NCBI GenBank assembly: GCA_965276825.1
Contig: OZ255630.1
Span: 3,906,001 to 3,970,000 of the forward strand
Length of the DNA stretch: 64,000 nt
Direction: 5' to 3'
Origin: G965276765 sp965276825
GTDB lineage: Bacteria > Actinomycetota > Acidimicrobiia > Acidimicrobiales > Palsa-688
Shown here: piece after piece, positions 17,150-25,132 of the stretch
Position numbering within the stretch: position 1 is the stretch's first letter
Layout of the letters: each line of letters opens with the position of its first letter
Notes under the pieces: generated by a model
Seen by the model: only the letters and a program-made list of their open reading frames with translations
Database searches by the model: none
Told to the model about the DNA's origin: nothing
Position numbers and translations under genes: made by a program

Positions 17150-18862
17150 ATGACGCTCAGCTACGACGATGCGGTGGCCCAGGTGACCGCGCCGGGTCAG
17201 GTCTTCGAGGTGGTGCCGGCCACCGTCGATGCCGTCGACTACCGCGTCTTCGCCCTGGCGCCCCCCACCCTGCGGGAGCTGTTCTCGGCGGCGCGCGGCC
17301 ACGGCGAGCGCACCTTCCTCGTCTTCGAGAACGAGCGGTGGAGCTTCGCCGACGTCATGGCGCGCGTCGACGCCCTCGGGTCCCTGCTGGTCGGGGCCTA
17401 CGGCGTCCGGCGGGGTGACCGGGTCGGCATCGCCATGCGCAACTACCCCGAGTGGGTGATGGCCTTCGCCGCCATCACCTCGATCGGCGCGGTGTCGGTC
17501 TCGCTCAACGCCTGGTGGAGCGAGGAGGAGCTCGACTTCGCCCTCACCGACAGCGCGCCCAAGGTCCTGGTCGCCGACGCCGAGCGGGCCAGGAGGTCGG
17601 CGGCCGCCGCGGCGCGCGACGGCATCAGGGTCCTGGTGGCCAGGCCCGAGGGCGACGTCCCCGACGGGGCGGACATCTGGGACGACACCCTGCCGCTCGG
17701 CCAGGCCATGCCAGAGGTCACCGTCGACACCGACGACGACGCCACCATCCTCTACACCTCGGGGACGACCGGCCGGCCGAAAGGGGCGGTGTCGACCAAC
17801 CGGGCCGTCATGCAGGCGCTGTTCAGCTTCGCCTGCCGCGCCACCGTCGAGTCGCTGCGCAACGCCCCGCCACCCGGCGACGGCGACCAGCCGCCAGGCG
17901 TCGAGCCCACCGCGGGCGTCCCCGCCGTCGAGGACCGGGCGTTCATCCTGATCGTCCCCCTCTTCCACGTCACCGGCTGCGTCCCCGTCATGCTCTCGTG
18001 CTTCGCGCTCGGCATGAAGCTCGTGATGATGTACCGGTGGGAGCCCGAGCGGGCCCTCGAGCTGATCGAGCGGGAGCGGGTCACCTCCTTCGTCGGGGTG
18101 CCCACCCAGTCCTGGGACCTGCTCGAGTCGCCCCGCTTCGCCGACTTCGACACCTCCAGCCTGCAATCGGTCGGTGGCGGTGGTGCCCCTGCGCCCCCCA
18201 CCCTCGTCAGCCGGGTGGCGTCGAGCTTCGCCCACGGCGCCCCGCAGATCGGCTACGGCATGACCGAGACCAATGCCTACGGGCCGGGCAACAGCGGCGC
18301 CGACTACGTGACCCACCCGACCAGCACCGGGCGCACCCTGCCCACCCTCGAGCTGGCCGTGCGCGACGCCAACGGCCGGGACCTGCCCGTCGGGGAGCGG
18401 GGCGAGATCTGGATGAAGGGCGCCAACCTGATCCGGGGCTACTGGAACCGGCCCGACGCCACCGCCGAGACCATCGTCGACGGGTGGTTGCGCACCGGCG
18501 ACCTCGGCCACCTGGACGGCGACGGCTTCCTCTACATCGACGACCGGCTGAAGGACATGATCCTGCGCGGCGGGGAGAACGTCTACTCCGCCGAGGTCGA
18601 GGCTGCCCTCTACGACCACCCCGACGTGTACGAGGCCGCCGTGTTCGGCGTACCCGACGCCCGGCTGGGCGAGATCGTCGCCGCGACGGTGGTGGCCAGG
18701 CCGGGCACGTCGGTGATCGCCACCGACCTGCAGGCGCACGTGGCGCGACGGCTGGCGGCATACAAGGTCCCCGACCGGATCGACGTGGTGGCCGACGCGC
18801 TGCCCCGCAACCCGGCGGGCAAGATCTTGAAGCGCGAGCTGCGCGCCGGTCTCGAGGCCTGA
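17150..18862 (+). CDS. AMP-forming acyl-CoA synthetase (FadD-like)
   Basis: A 570-residue member of the ANL adenylating superfamily. It forms acyl-AMP from a carboxylic acid and ATP and passes the acyl group to CoA. Motifs are in order: ILYTSGTTGRPKGAVSTN (P-loop, residues about 200-217), IGYGMTETNAYGPG (A5), DGWLRTGDLGHLDGDGFLYI with RLKDMILRGGENVYSAEVE (hinge and A8), and the catalytic Lys in NPAGKILKRELR (A10) near the C-terminus. Class-I, long-chain-type architecture; chain-length preference is not evident. Divergent TetR control is likely. Confidence 0.9.
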   Translation: MTLSYDDAVAQVTAPGQVFEVVPATVDAVDYRVFALAPPTLRELFSAARGHGERTFLVFENERWSFADVMARVDALGSLLVGAYGVRRGDRVGIAMRNYPEWVMAFAAITSIGAVSVSLNAWWSEEELDFALTDSAPKVLVADAERARRSAAAAARDGIRVLVARPEGDVPDGADIWDDTLPLGQAMPEVTVDTDDDATILYTSGTTGRPKGAVSTNRAVMQALFSFACRATVESLRNAPPPGDGDQPPGVEPTAGVPAVEDRAFILIVPLFHVTGCVPVMLSCFALGMKLVMMYRWEPERALELIERERVTSFVGVPTQSWDLLESPRFADFDTSSLQSVGGGGAPAPPTLVSRVASSFAHGAPQIGYGMTETNAYGPGNSGADYVTHPTSTGRTLPTLELAVRDANGRDLPVGERGEIWMKGANLIRGYWNRPDATAETIVDGWLRTGDLGHLDGDGFLYIDDRLKDMILRGGENVYSAEVEAALYDHPDVYEAAVFGVPDARLGEIVAATVVARPGTSVIATDLQAHVARRLAAYKVPDRIDVVADALPRNPAGKILKRELRAGLEA

Positions 18863-18883
18863 ACCAGCTCCTGGTGCTGACGC

Positions 18884-19684
18884 TCAGGTCCAGCTGGCCG
18901 GGTCGACCCACAGGCCACGCTCGACCAGCAGGTCCTTCAGCGCGCTCGGCCGGTCGGTCATCACCCCGTCGACGCCGACATCGAGGAGGCGCCCCGCCAC
19001 CACCGGGTCGTCGACGGTCCACACGTGCACGGCGAGGCCCCGGCGATGGGCGAAGTCCACGAAGCGCCGGTCGGCGACGGGGAGCGCCCCCCACCGGATC
19101 GGGATCTGCGCGGCGCCCGCCCCGCGCCAGCGGTCGACGAGCGGGGCCAGCGGGGGCACCAGGCTGGCCAGCCGGATGGAGGCGATCCCCCGGGGTCCCG
19201 TCGCGGTGCACACCGAAGGGCCGGCCAGCGCACGGACGCGCGCCACGCGGGCATCGGAGAACGACGTGACGCAGACGCGCTCGAGCGAGCCGGTACGGCG
19301 GAGGACCTCCACGAGGGGCTCGACGACGGCCTCGTGCTTGGCATCGATGTTCCACCGCAGCTCGGGCCACTCGGCGAGGAGCTCGTCGAGGCGGGGGACC
19401 GCCTCGCCGCCACCGACGCGCGCCGCGGCGACCTCCCGCCACGGCAGGTCGGCGACCGAGCCCCTGCGGTCCGCCACCCGGTCGAGCAGCGGGTCGTGGA
19501 TGACCGCCACCACCCCGTCCGCGGTGGCGTGCACGTCGGTCTCGACGTAGCGGTAGCCGAGGTCCCGGGCGTGGGCGAAGGACCTGCGGGTGTTCTCCGG
19601 GCTCTCCGCCGCGCCGCCCCGATGGGCGAAGGCGATGGGTCCGGGATGGTCGAGGAACCGGTAGGCCGGCGTCGGCGGAGTCAA
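18884..19684 (-). CDS. glycerophosphodiester phosphodiesterase
   Basis: A 266-residue GDPD-family TIM barrel that hydrolyses glycerophosphodiesters to sn-glycerol-3-phosphate and an alcohol. The catalytic HRGGAAESPENT (His-Arg, Glu) and ETDVHATADGVVAVIHD (metal ligands Glu-x-Asp and the second His) are intact, as is WNIDAKHE and the C-terminal VHVWTVDD. No signal peptide, so probably cytosolic. The TTG start at 19684 overlaps the gpsA stop by 4 bp (TTGA), so the two are translationally coupled. That pairing makes sense: GpsA and this enzyme both yield glycerol-3-phosphate. Confidence 0.87.
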   Translation of the reverse strand: MTPPTPAYRFLDHPGPIAFAHRGGAAESPENTRRSFAHARDLGYRYVETDVHATADGVVAVIHDPLLDRVADRRGSVADLPWREVAAARVGGGEAVPRLDELLAEWPELRWNIDAKHEAVVEPLVEVLRRTGSLERVCVTSFSDARVARVRALAGPSVCTATGPRGIASIRLASLVPPLAPLVDRWRGAGAAQIPIRWGALPVADRRFVDFAHRRGLAVHVWTVDDPVVAGRLLDVGVDGVMTDRPSALKDLLVERGLWVDPASWT

Positions 19685-20670
19685 CCGGGGTCCGCTTCGT
19701 GTCCGGGAGCGATGAGCCCACGGTAGGCGTCGAGGGGGCTGGCCCGCCCGGCCACGATCCGCTCGATCTCCGCGCAGATCGGCAGCTCGACGTGGTAGCG
19801 CTCGGCCAGGCGCAGCACCACGCCTGCGGTGGAGACGCCCTCGGCGACCATGTGCAGGTCGGCGAGGATCTCGTCCAGGCTCCGACCCCGGCCGAGCTGC
19901 TCGCCGACGCTCCGGTTGCGGCTGAGGGGGCTGATGCACGTGGCCATGAGGTCACCCATCCCGGCCAGGCCGGCGAGGGTCTGGGCCTCGGCGCCCATGG
20001 CCACCCCCAGCCTGGTCAGCTCGGCCAGCCCTCTCGTCATCACCGCGGCGCGGGTGTTGTCACCCACCCCGAGACCCTCGGCGATGCCCGTGGCGATGGC
20101 GACCACGTTCTTCAGCGCCCCACCGACCTCGCAGCCGACCACGTCGTGGTTCATGTAGACCCGGAACAGCTCGTGACGCAGCACGTCCTGCAACGCGGCC
20201 GCCACGCCGAGGTCCTCGGTGGCGATCACGCTGGCCGCGGCCTGGCCGCTCAAGATCTCCCTGGCCAGGTTGGGACCGGTGAGGGCGGCGGCGGGATGGC
20301 CCGGGAGCACCTCCTCGATGACCTGGGTCATCCGCAGCAGGCTGTCGCGCTCGATGCCCTTGGTCAGGCTGACGATCGGCACCCGCGGCCGGATCCACGG
20401 CCCGGCCACCTCGAGCACGGCGCGGAACCCGCTGGACGGCACCCCGACGACGACCACGTCCGCGCCGGTGACCGCCTCCTCCAGGTCGGCCGTGGCCCGC
20501 AGGCGCCTGGCCAGGGTGAAGTCGGCCAGGTAGCGGCGGTTGGTGTGGGCGGTGTCGATCTCGGCGGCCGTCTCGGGGTCGCGGGCCCACAGGGTGGTCG
20601 GGTGCCTGGCCGTGACCAGGCTGGCCACCGTCGACCCCCACGAGCCGGCGCCGAGGACCGTCACCTCCAT
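19681..20670 (-). CDS. gpsA: NAD(P)-dependent glycerol-3-phosphate dehydrogenase
   Basis: A 329-residue GpsA. It reduces dihydroxyacetone phosphate to sn-glycerol-3-phosphate for phospholipid synthesis. The Rossmann motif VLGAGSWGSTVA is at residues 5-16; LTKGIERDS and ALTGPNLAREI follow; the catalytic Lys lies in EVGGALKNVVAIATGIAEG, and GLAGMGDLMATCISPLSRNR completes the set. ATG at 20670 is preceded by GGGAGG. The gene overlaps the downstream phosphodiesterase and diverges from the MerR regulator; the 115-bp spacer contains 15-bp repeats. Confidence 0.92.
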   Translation of the reverse strand: MEVTVLGAGSWGSTVASLVTARHPTTLWARDPETAAEIDTAHTNRRYLADFTLARRLRATADLEEAVTGADVVVVGVPSSGFRAVLEVAGPWIRPRVPIVSLTKGIERDSLLRMTQVIEEVLPGHPAAALTGPNLAREILSGQAAASVIATEDLGVAAALQDVLRHELFRVYMNHDVVGCEVGGALKNVVAIATGIAEGLGVGDNTRAAVMTRGLAELTRLGVAMGAEAQTLAGLAGMGDLMATCISPLSRNRSVGEQLGRGRSLDEILADLHMVAEGVSTAGVVLRLAERYHVELPICAEIERIVAGRASPLDAYRGLIAPGHEADPG

Positions 20671-20710
20671 GATCGGGCCTCCCTCGGGCCGGCGACCGCT
20701 GCCCCGAACC

Positions 20711-20760
20711 GCGCCCCCGACCATCGCGCCCCCGACCACCATGCCCCCGACCACCATGCC
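20711..20760. repeat. three 15-bp direct repeats in the gpsA/merR spacer
   Basis: Units at 20711-20725, 20726-20740 and 20741-20755 follow the pattern (GC/AT)GCCCCCGACCA(T/C)C, with a partial fourth. They lie in the divergent spacer just upstream of the MerR gene's -10 box at 20773-20778 and could be either a slippage tract or binding sites. Confidence 0.6.
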
Positions 20761-20772
20761 ATCGTCGGATGA

Positions 20773-20778
20773 TACGGT
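20773..20778 (+). promoter_or_regulatory. -10 box TACGGT, leaderless start of the MerR gene
   Basis: TACGGT ends 7 nt before the ATG at 20786 and there is no Shine-Dalgarno sequence between. This is the geometry expected for a leaderless transcript. Confidence 0.55.
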
Positions 20779-20785
20779 CTCGGGC

Positions 20786-21583
20786 ATGGCGCCGTCGGAT
20801 CCGGAGACGGGCCACGCCCCGGCCGGGAAGTCTGGGCCGGCCGAGGAGTACCGCATCGACGAGCTGGCCAGGCTGGCCGGCACGACGGTCCGCAACGTCC
20901 GGGCCTACCAGGACCGCGGTCTGCTCCCCGCACCCCGCCGTCATGGCCGCGTCGGCCTGTACTCGGGCTCCCACCTCGGCCGACTCCGCCTGATCGCCGA
21001 GCTGCTCGGGCGGGGCTACACCCTCGGCAACATCGCCGAGCTGGTCGCCGGGTGGGAGTCGGGACGGGACCTCAGCGAGCTGCTCGGCCTCGAGCAGGCG
21101 CTGTTCGCGCCCTGGTCGGAGGAGGCGGCGTCGAGCGTGCCGACCGAGGAGCTGCGTGCCTACCTCGGCGACGAGGCCACGACCCAGCTGCTCGCCGAAG
21201 GTGAGGCCCACCACCTCCTCCGGGTGATCGCCGACCGCGTCGAGGTCGACAACCCCCGGATGCTCGAGGGGGCGGCGGTCCTCGTCGATGCGGGCGTTCC
21301 GGTGACCGACGTGCTCGAGCTCGGTGTGTACCTGGCCGAGACCGTCGACCAGATCGCCGCCCGCTACGTCGAGCTGGTCAACCGGCGGTTCTTCGCCCAC
21401 ATCGACGGGCCGCCGCCCGACGAGGCGCTGCCCGGCCTGGCCGCCCTCATCAACCAGCTGCGGCCGCTGGCCAAGCAGGTGGTCGACGCCGAGCTGGCCC
21501 TGGCCCTCGAGCGGCGGATCCAGGCCGAGCTCGGCGACCGCCTGACCCGGGGCCGCCCCCGTCGCGACCCGGTCGCCGGCTGA
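20786..21583 (+). CDS. MerR-family transcriptional regulator
   Basis: A 265-residue regulator with an N-terminal MerR winged helix: YRIDELARLAGTTVRNVRAY, then DRGLLPAPRRHGRVGLYSG and HLGRLRLIAELLGRGYTLG (residues about 20-80). The C-terminal 170 residues are helical with no cysteines of the metal-binding MerR type, so a metal sensor is unlikely; many actinobacterial homologues of this length are of unknown effector. ATG at 20786 is chosen from the -10 box 7 nt upstream; reading further upstream gives repeat-derived, non-coding sequence antisense to gpsA. The next gene is sigR, 104 bp downstream in the same direction. Confidence 0.8.
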   Translation: MAPSDPETGHAPAGKSGPAEEYRIDELARLAGTTVRNVRAYQDRGLLPAPRRHGRVGLYSGSHLGRLRLIAELLGRGYTLGNIAELVAGWESGRDLSELLGLEQALFAPWSEEAASSVPTEELRAYLGDEATTQLLAEGEAHHLLRVIADRVEVDNPRMLEGAAVLVDAGVPVTDVLELGVYLAETVDQIAARYVELVNRRFFAHIDGPPPDEALPGLAALINQLRPLAKQVVDAELALALERRIQAELGDRLTRGRPRRDPVAG

Positions 21584-21673
21584 CCGCTCCGTCGTGACCG
21601 TCCCAGCTGCTGGCCGCTCCGTCGTGACCGTCCCAGCCGCTGGCCGCTCCGTCGTGACCGTCCCAGCTGCTGG
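21584..21673. repeat. three exact-length 30-bp tandem repeats upstream of sigR
   Basis: Units occupy 21584-21613, 21614-21643 and 21644-21673, each beginning CCGCTCCGTCGTGACCGTCC; the only difference is one base in the second unit (CAGCCGC for CAGCTGC). The array begins at the merR stop and ends 2 bp before the sigR -10 box, so it fills the whole -35 and upstream activator region. Thirty base pairs is close to three helical turns, which would place repeated sites on the same DNA face. Confidence 0.85.
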
Positions 21674-21674
21674 G

Positions 21675-21680
21675 TAGGGT
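21675..21680 (+). promoter_or_regulatory. -10 box TAGGGT, leaderless start of sigR
   Basis: TAGGGT ends 7 nt before the sigR ATG at 21688; the upstream half of the promoter is formed by the third 30-bp repeat. No ribosome site is present between the box and the ATG. Confidence 0.5.
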
Positions 21681-21687
21681 TGACCAC

Positions 21688-22281
21688 ATGGCCGACCAGG
21701 CGACGTTCAGCGATCAGGCCATGGAGTACATGGGCTCGCTCTACACCGCCGCGCTCCGGATGACCCGCAACCCGGCCGACGCCGAGGACCTCGTGCAGGA
21801 GACGTACCTCAAGGCGTACCGGGCCTTCGCCGGCTTCCGCGAGGGGACCAACCTCAAGGCCTGGCTGTACAAGATCCTGACCAACACGTTCATCAACTCG
21901 TATCGGGCCAAGAAGCGGCGCCCCGAGCAGACCGAGCTCGACGAGGTGGAGGACCTGTACCTCTACCGGCGCCTCGGAGGCCTGGAGGCGGTCGCCGCCG
22001 GACGGAGCGCCGAGGAGGAGGTGCTCGACCACTTCACCGACACCGACGTGAAGGCGGCCGTCGAGGCCCTCCCCGAGCAGTTCCGGATGGCCGTGCTCCT
22101 CGCCGACGTGGAGGGCTTCTCCTACAAGGAGATCGCCGAGATCCTCGAGATCCCGATCGGCACGGTGATGAGCCGCCTGCACCGCGGAAGAAAGGCGCTG
22201 CAGAAGGCGTTGCACGACGTGGGTGTGCAGCGTGGTCTGGTGGCCCCGGTCGTCGAGACCGAGGCAGCCACACCGATCTGA
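21688..22281 (+). CDS. sigR: ECF sigma factor of the SigR/SigH redox-stress group
   Basis: A 197-residue group IV sigma factor. Region 2 runs from MEYMGSLYTAALRMTRNPAD through AEDLVQETYLKAYRAFAGF to NLKAWLYKILTNTFIN (residues about 11-72), and region 4 contains ALPEQFRMAVLLADVEGFSY and EIAEILEIPIGTVMSRLHRG. The sequence is typical of actinobacterial SigR/SigH, which drive thioredoxin, mycothiol and proteolysis genes under disulfide stress. The assignment is reinforced by the downstream RsrA-type anti-sigma gene. Promoter region is unusual (30-bp tandem repeats). Confidence 0.9.
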   Translation: MADQATFSDQAMEYMGSLYTAALRMTRNPADAEDLVQETYLKAYRAFAGFREGTNLKAWLYKILTNTFINSYRAKKRRPEQTELDEVEDLYLYRRLGGLEAVAAGRSAEEEVLDHFTDTDVKAAVEALPEQFRMAVLLADVEGFSYKEIAEILEIPIGTVMSRLHRGRKALQKALHDVGVQRGLVAPVVETEAATPI

Positions 22282-22292
22282 GCCCCCGGCGA

Positions 22293-22309
22293 CGGCGCCC
22301 CGGGCGCCG
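22293..22309 (+). terminator. short hairpin between sigR and rsrA
   Basis: CGGCGCC-CC-GGGCGCCG forms a 7-bp G+C stem 12 bp after the sigR stop. It might act as a weak terminator or attenuator that lowers rsrA relative to sigR; no T-tract follows. Confidence 0.35.
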
Positions 22310-22364
22310 CTCGCCTCACCTCTAGGCAACGGCTCCGGCGATTGCCCCGGCGAACTGAGTGGAC

Positions 22365-22652
22365 ATGCACGAACACGAGACCGAAGGGGAGGGCGGGACG
22401 GAGCCTGGCGAATGTCAGGAGGCGCTCGACACCCTGTACCACTTCCTGGACGGCGAGCTGACCGACCAGCGTCGGGTCCTGATCCGCGATCACCTCGACC
22501 GGTGCTCGTCGTGCCTGGAGGCGTTCGACTTCGAGGCGGAGCTCAAGATCGTCATCGCCCGGCGCTGCCGCGAGGCGGTCCCGGCGACGTTGCGGGACCG
22601 GGTGGCCGCCGCCCTCGCAGAGGCATCCACCGGGCCCGGCAGATCCGAATGA
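22365..22652 (+). CDS. rsrA: RsrA-type zinc anti-sigma factor
   Basis: A 95-residue zinc anti-sigma protein. The redox centre is the H-x3-C-x2-C motif in DHLDRCSSC, with a further Cys (GECQEALDTLYHFLDGELT) in the N-terminal helix, as in mycothiol-system RsrA/RshA proteins. In these, zinc is bound in the reduced state and disulfide formation between the cysteines releases the sigma factor. It lies 83 bp after sigR. An in-frame GTG at 22359 two codons upstream is an alternative start; neither has a good ribosome site. Confidence 0.85.
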   Translation: MHEHETEGEGGTEPGECQEALDTLYHFLDGELTDQRRVLIRDHLDRCSSCLEAFDFEAELKIVIARRCREAVPATLRDRVAAALAEASTGPGRSE

Positions 22653-22734
22653 TCCGCGCGCGTCCCCCACGCGTGCCGCATCATCCCGAGCGGGTCGGTA
22701 GCCCCTCGGACCATCTTCGAGGAAGTGGAGAACC

Positions 22735-22926
22735 ATGAGCGACCGATCGTCCCTTGGCGGTCACACCCTGAGCGGCAGTGAGCGCCCGTCCAAGTCCTTC
22801 GGCAAGGACAGGAAGTGCCGGGAGCCGGGTTGCGAGACCCAGCTGTCGATGTACAACAACGGGAAGTACTGCTTCCAGCACGAGCCGATGGCCGTCCCGA
22901 GGACCCGGGGCAAGAAGATCGCCTGA
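22735..22926 (+). CDS. 63-residue zinc-finger-like microprotein
   Basis: A small basic protein downstream of sigR-rsrA, starting at ATG 22735 with GAGGAAGTGGAGA upstream. Its centre, CREPGCETQLSMYNNGKYC followed by FQH, has the C-x4-C-x12-C-x2-H arrangement of a single zinc-binding knuckle, between Lys/Arg-rich ends. No specific family is assigned. Linked position suggests membership of the SigR system or a small nucleic-acid-binding partner; this is inference. Confidence 0.65.
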   Translation: MSDRSSLGGHTLSGSERPSKSFGKDRKCREPGCETQLSMYNNGKYCFQHEPMAVPRTRGKKIA

Positions 22927-22950
22927 GCAGGGCCCGTCCCGCACCCGGGG

Positions 22951-22956
22951 TAGCCT
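22951..22956 (+). promoter_or_regulatory. -10 box TAGCCT, leaderless start of the DUF2342 gene
   Basis: TAGCCT ends 6 nt before the ATG at 22963 with no ribosome site between, matching the spacing at the other leaderless starts in this window. Confidence 0.55.
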
Positions 22957-22962
22957 CGATCC

Positions 22963-24120
22963 ATGGTGACCCAATCTCCCGGATCGGCCGGTGCCGGCGA
23001 CCCGGGTGGCGGCGACGCCCTCCACACGACGCCCCCGGTCGGCGATCTCCTCGACTGGTCGACCGCGTCGCGGGTGGCTCGGGCGGTGGCGACCCGCACC
23101 TCCCCGCTGCCGACCTACGTGTGGTCGACCATGGCCGCGGACTTCGAGGAGCTGACGGCCCACGCGGAGGGCCTGGTGGAGGACGAGACCGGACTCCGCT
23201 CCCTCGCCGGTCCGGCGCGGGCCCGCCTCACTGACCGCGCCGGGTGGGTGCAAGCCAACGTGGCGTCGTTCGAGCGCCTCCTCCGGCCCCTCGCCACCAA
23301 GCTGGCCTCCTCGGGCGGCCACGGCGTCCGGCTCCCCCCCGCAGTCGGCACCCGCTTGGCCGGCGCCCAGCTCGGCGTGCTCCTCGGATGGATGTCCGGC
23401 CGGGTCCTCGGCCAGTACGACCAGCTGCTCGTCGAGGACGACCGGCCCGAGGACCAGGACATCGTCTACTTCGTTGCCCCCAACATCGCGGCGGTGGAGC
23501 GTCGCCACGGGTTCCCGCCCCGGGAGTTCCGGCTGTGGCTCGCCCTCCACGAGGTCACCCACCGGGCGCAGTTCACCGGCGTGCCCTGGATGCGCGACCA
23601 CTTCCTCTCTCTCCTCGGCGCCACCATCGACGGCATCGACCCCGACCCGGCCCGCCTGGTCGACGCCGTCAAGCGGGTGAGCGCCGGGATCCGCCAGGGC
23701 CGCAACCCCCTCGACGACGGTGGACTCCTCACCCTGCTCGCCACCCCCGAGCAGCAGCGGGCCCTCCAGCGCATCGGCGGCCTGATGAGCCTCCTCGAAG
23801 GCCACGGTGACATCACCATGAACCGTGCCGCCCTCGAGCGCATCCCCAACGCAGCCACCTTCCACCGCGTGCTCCACGAGCGGCGGCGGCGCCGCGGCGC
23901 CAGCCGCGCCGTCTCGGTGCTGATCGGTCTCGACGCCAAGATGAAGCAGTACGAGCAGGGTGAGCGCTTCATCGAGCAGGTCGAAGGGGCCGGTGGCCGG
24001 GACCTGCTGGCCAGGGTCTGGCAGTCACCCGAGTGGCTGCCGGACGCCTCCGAGATCCGGCTCCCCCAGCGCTGGATCGACCGGGCCCTTCCCTTGGCGC
24101 CCGCCGTCATCGGCGGCTGA
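22963..24120 (+). CDS. DUF2342 zincin-like metalloprotease / F420-biosynthesis-associated protein
   Basis: A 385-residue protein of the actinobacterial family often named coenzyme F420 biosynthesis-associated or zinc-dependent metalloprotease. The zincin-like H-E-x-x-H motif is in LWLALHEVTHRAQFTGVPWM (residues about 185-204); LLEGHGDITMNRAA supplies a probable downstream ligand. Other family stretches are GRVLGQYDQLLVE and LNPLDDGGLL-like sequence. No signal peptide; cytosolic. A protease activity is suggested by the motif but is not proven for the family. The start is set by the leaderless -10 box. Confidence 0.8.
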   Translation: MVTQSPGSAGAGDPGGGDALHTTPPVGDLLDWSTASRVARAVATRTSPLPTYVWSTMAADFEELTAHAEGLVEDETGLRSLAGPARARLTDRAGWVQANVASFERLLRPLATKLASSGGHGVRLPPAVGTRLAGAQLGVLLGWMSGRVLGQYDQLLVEDDRPEDQDIVYFVAPNIAAVERRHGFPPREFRLWLALHEVTHRAQFTGVPWMRDHFLSLLGATIDGIDPDPARLVDAVKRVSAGIRQGRNPLDDGGLLTLLATPEQQRALQRIGGLMSLLEGHGDITMNRAALERIPNAATFHRVLHERRRRRGASRAVSVLIGLDAKMKQYEQGERFIEQVEGAGGRDLLARVWQSPEWLPDASEIRLPQRWIDRALPLAPAVIGG

Positions 24121-24191
24121 CGTGGGAGGGCAGCGGCCACGGCACCCGCTGGGGGCCCACTCCGAGATCGTCCGCGCCCGGCGCGACGCCC

Positions 24192-25121
24192 GTGCCCCTG
24201 CCTGAGCCATCCCGACCGGTCGGCGGGGGGCCCGCCGGCGACCTCACCGCCGAGCTCCTCGCCCGGTGCCGCTGGCCAGAGAGGCGACGGGTCAGTCTCG
24301 CCGTCTCGGGGGGTCAGGACTCCCTGGCGCTGCTGGTCCTCGCGGCCGCCGCCGGCCTCGACGCCGTCGCCGTCCACGTCGACCACGGGTTGCGCCCTGG
24401 CGGCGCGGGCGAGGCCGCGGTGGTGGCCGACGCAGCCGCCCGCTTCGGCGTGGGCTTCTCCGCCAGGCGCGTCGACGTCGGCGCCGGTCCCAACCTCGAG
24501 GCGCGGGCCAGGGCGGCGCGGGCGGCCGCGCTGCCCGCCGGCGCGCTCACGGGCCACACGGCCGACGACCAGGCCGAGACCGTGCTGCTCAACCTGCTGC
24601 GCGGCGCCGGCCTCGACGGGCTCGCCGCCATGGGCCGGCGCGACGACCACCGCCACCCGATCCTCGCGCTGCGCCGGGCCGAGACCGGGGCGCTCTGCGC
24701 GGCCGTCGGCCTGACCCCGGTGGTCGACCCGACCAACCACGACGCCGCGGCGGCGAGACGCAACGCGGTGCGCCACCGGCTCCTGCCGCTCATGGCCGAG
24801 ATCGCCGGGCGTGATCCGGTACCGGTGCTGGTCAGGCAGGCCGCGCTGCTGGCTGACGACGCCGACCTGCTCGACGTCGTCGGCGCCGGCATCGACCCCA
24901 CCGACGGCCGGGCGCTGACCGCCGCTCCCGAGGCCGTCGCCAGGCGGGCGCTACGGGCGTGGCTCCGCTCCGGGCCCGAGGCCCACCCGCCCGCGGCCGC
25001 GGAGATCGAGCGAGTCCTCGGGGTGGCCAGGGGCGAGGCGGTCGCCTGCGAGATCGCCGGGGGCCGGCGGGTCTCGCGCCGGGGTGGCCGCCTCCGGATC
25101 GACCTCCGGCCCCCCCGCTAG
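24192..25121 (+). CDS. tilS: tRNA(Ile)-lysidine synthetase
   Basis: A 309-residue TilS. It uses ATP and lysine to convert the C34 of tRNA-Ile(CAU) to lysidine, making it read AUA. The PP-loop SGGQDSLALLVLAAA is at residues about 37-51, the catalytic HVDHGLRPGG follows, and HTADDQAETVLLNLLRGAG and the C-terminal RRNAVRHRLLPLM complete the N-type ATPase domain. The P-loop reads SGGQDS where SGGxDS is the norm. The substrate-binding C-terminal domain seems short, as in many actinobacteria. Start GTG 24192 gives a normal N-terminus. Next to hpt, as in most bacteria. Confidence 0.88.
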   Translation: MPLPEPSRPVGGGPAGDLTAELLARCRWPERRRVSLAVSGGQDSLALLVLAAAAGLDAVAVHVDHGLRPGGAGEAAVVADAAARFGVGFSARRVDVGAGPNLEARARAARAAALPAGALTGHTADDQAETVLLNLLRGAGLDGLAAMGRRDDHRHPILALRRAETGALCAAVGLTPVVDPTNHDAAAARRNAVRHRLLPLMAEIAGRDPVPVLVRQAALLADDADLLDVVGAGIDPTDGRALTAAPEAVARRALRAWLRSGPEAHPPAAAEIERVLGVARGEAVACEIAGGRRVSRRGGRLRIDLRPPR

Positions 25122-25124
25122 GGT
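25119..25124 (+). promoter_or_regulatory. -10 box TAGGGT, leaderless start of hpt
   Basis: TAGGGT overlaps the tilS stop codon and ends 8 nt before the hpt ATG at 25133. No ribosome site is seen. Confidence 0.45.
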
Positions 25125-25132
25125 TCGCCGCC

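Noticed and set aside
21584..21673. Could the 30-bp tandem repeats be a CRISPR array?
   Set aside because: Units are contiguous with no spacers, and no cas genes are present. The same applies to the 15-bp arrays at 20711 and 29834.
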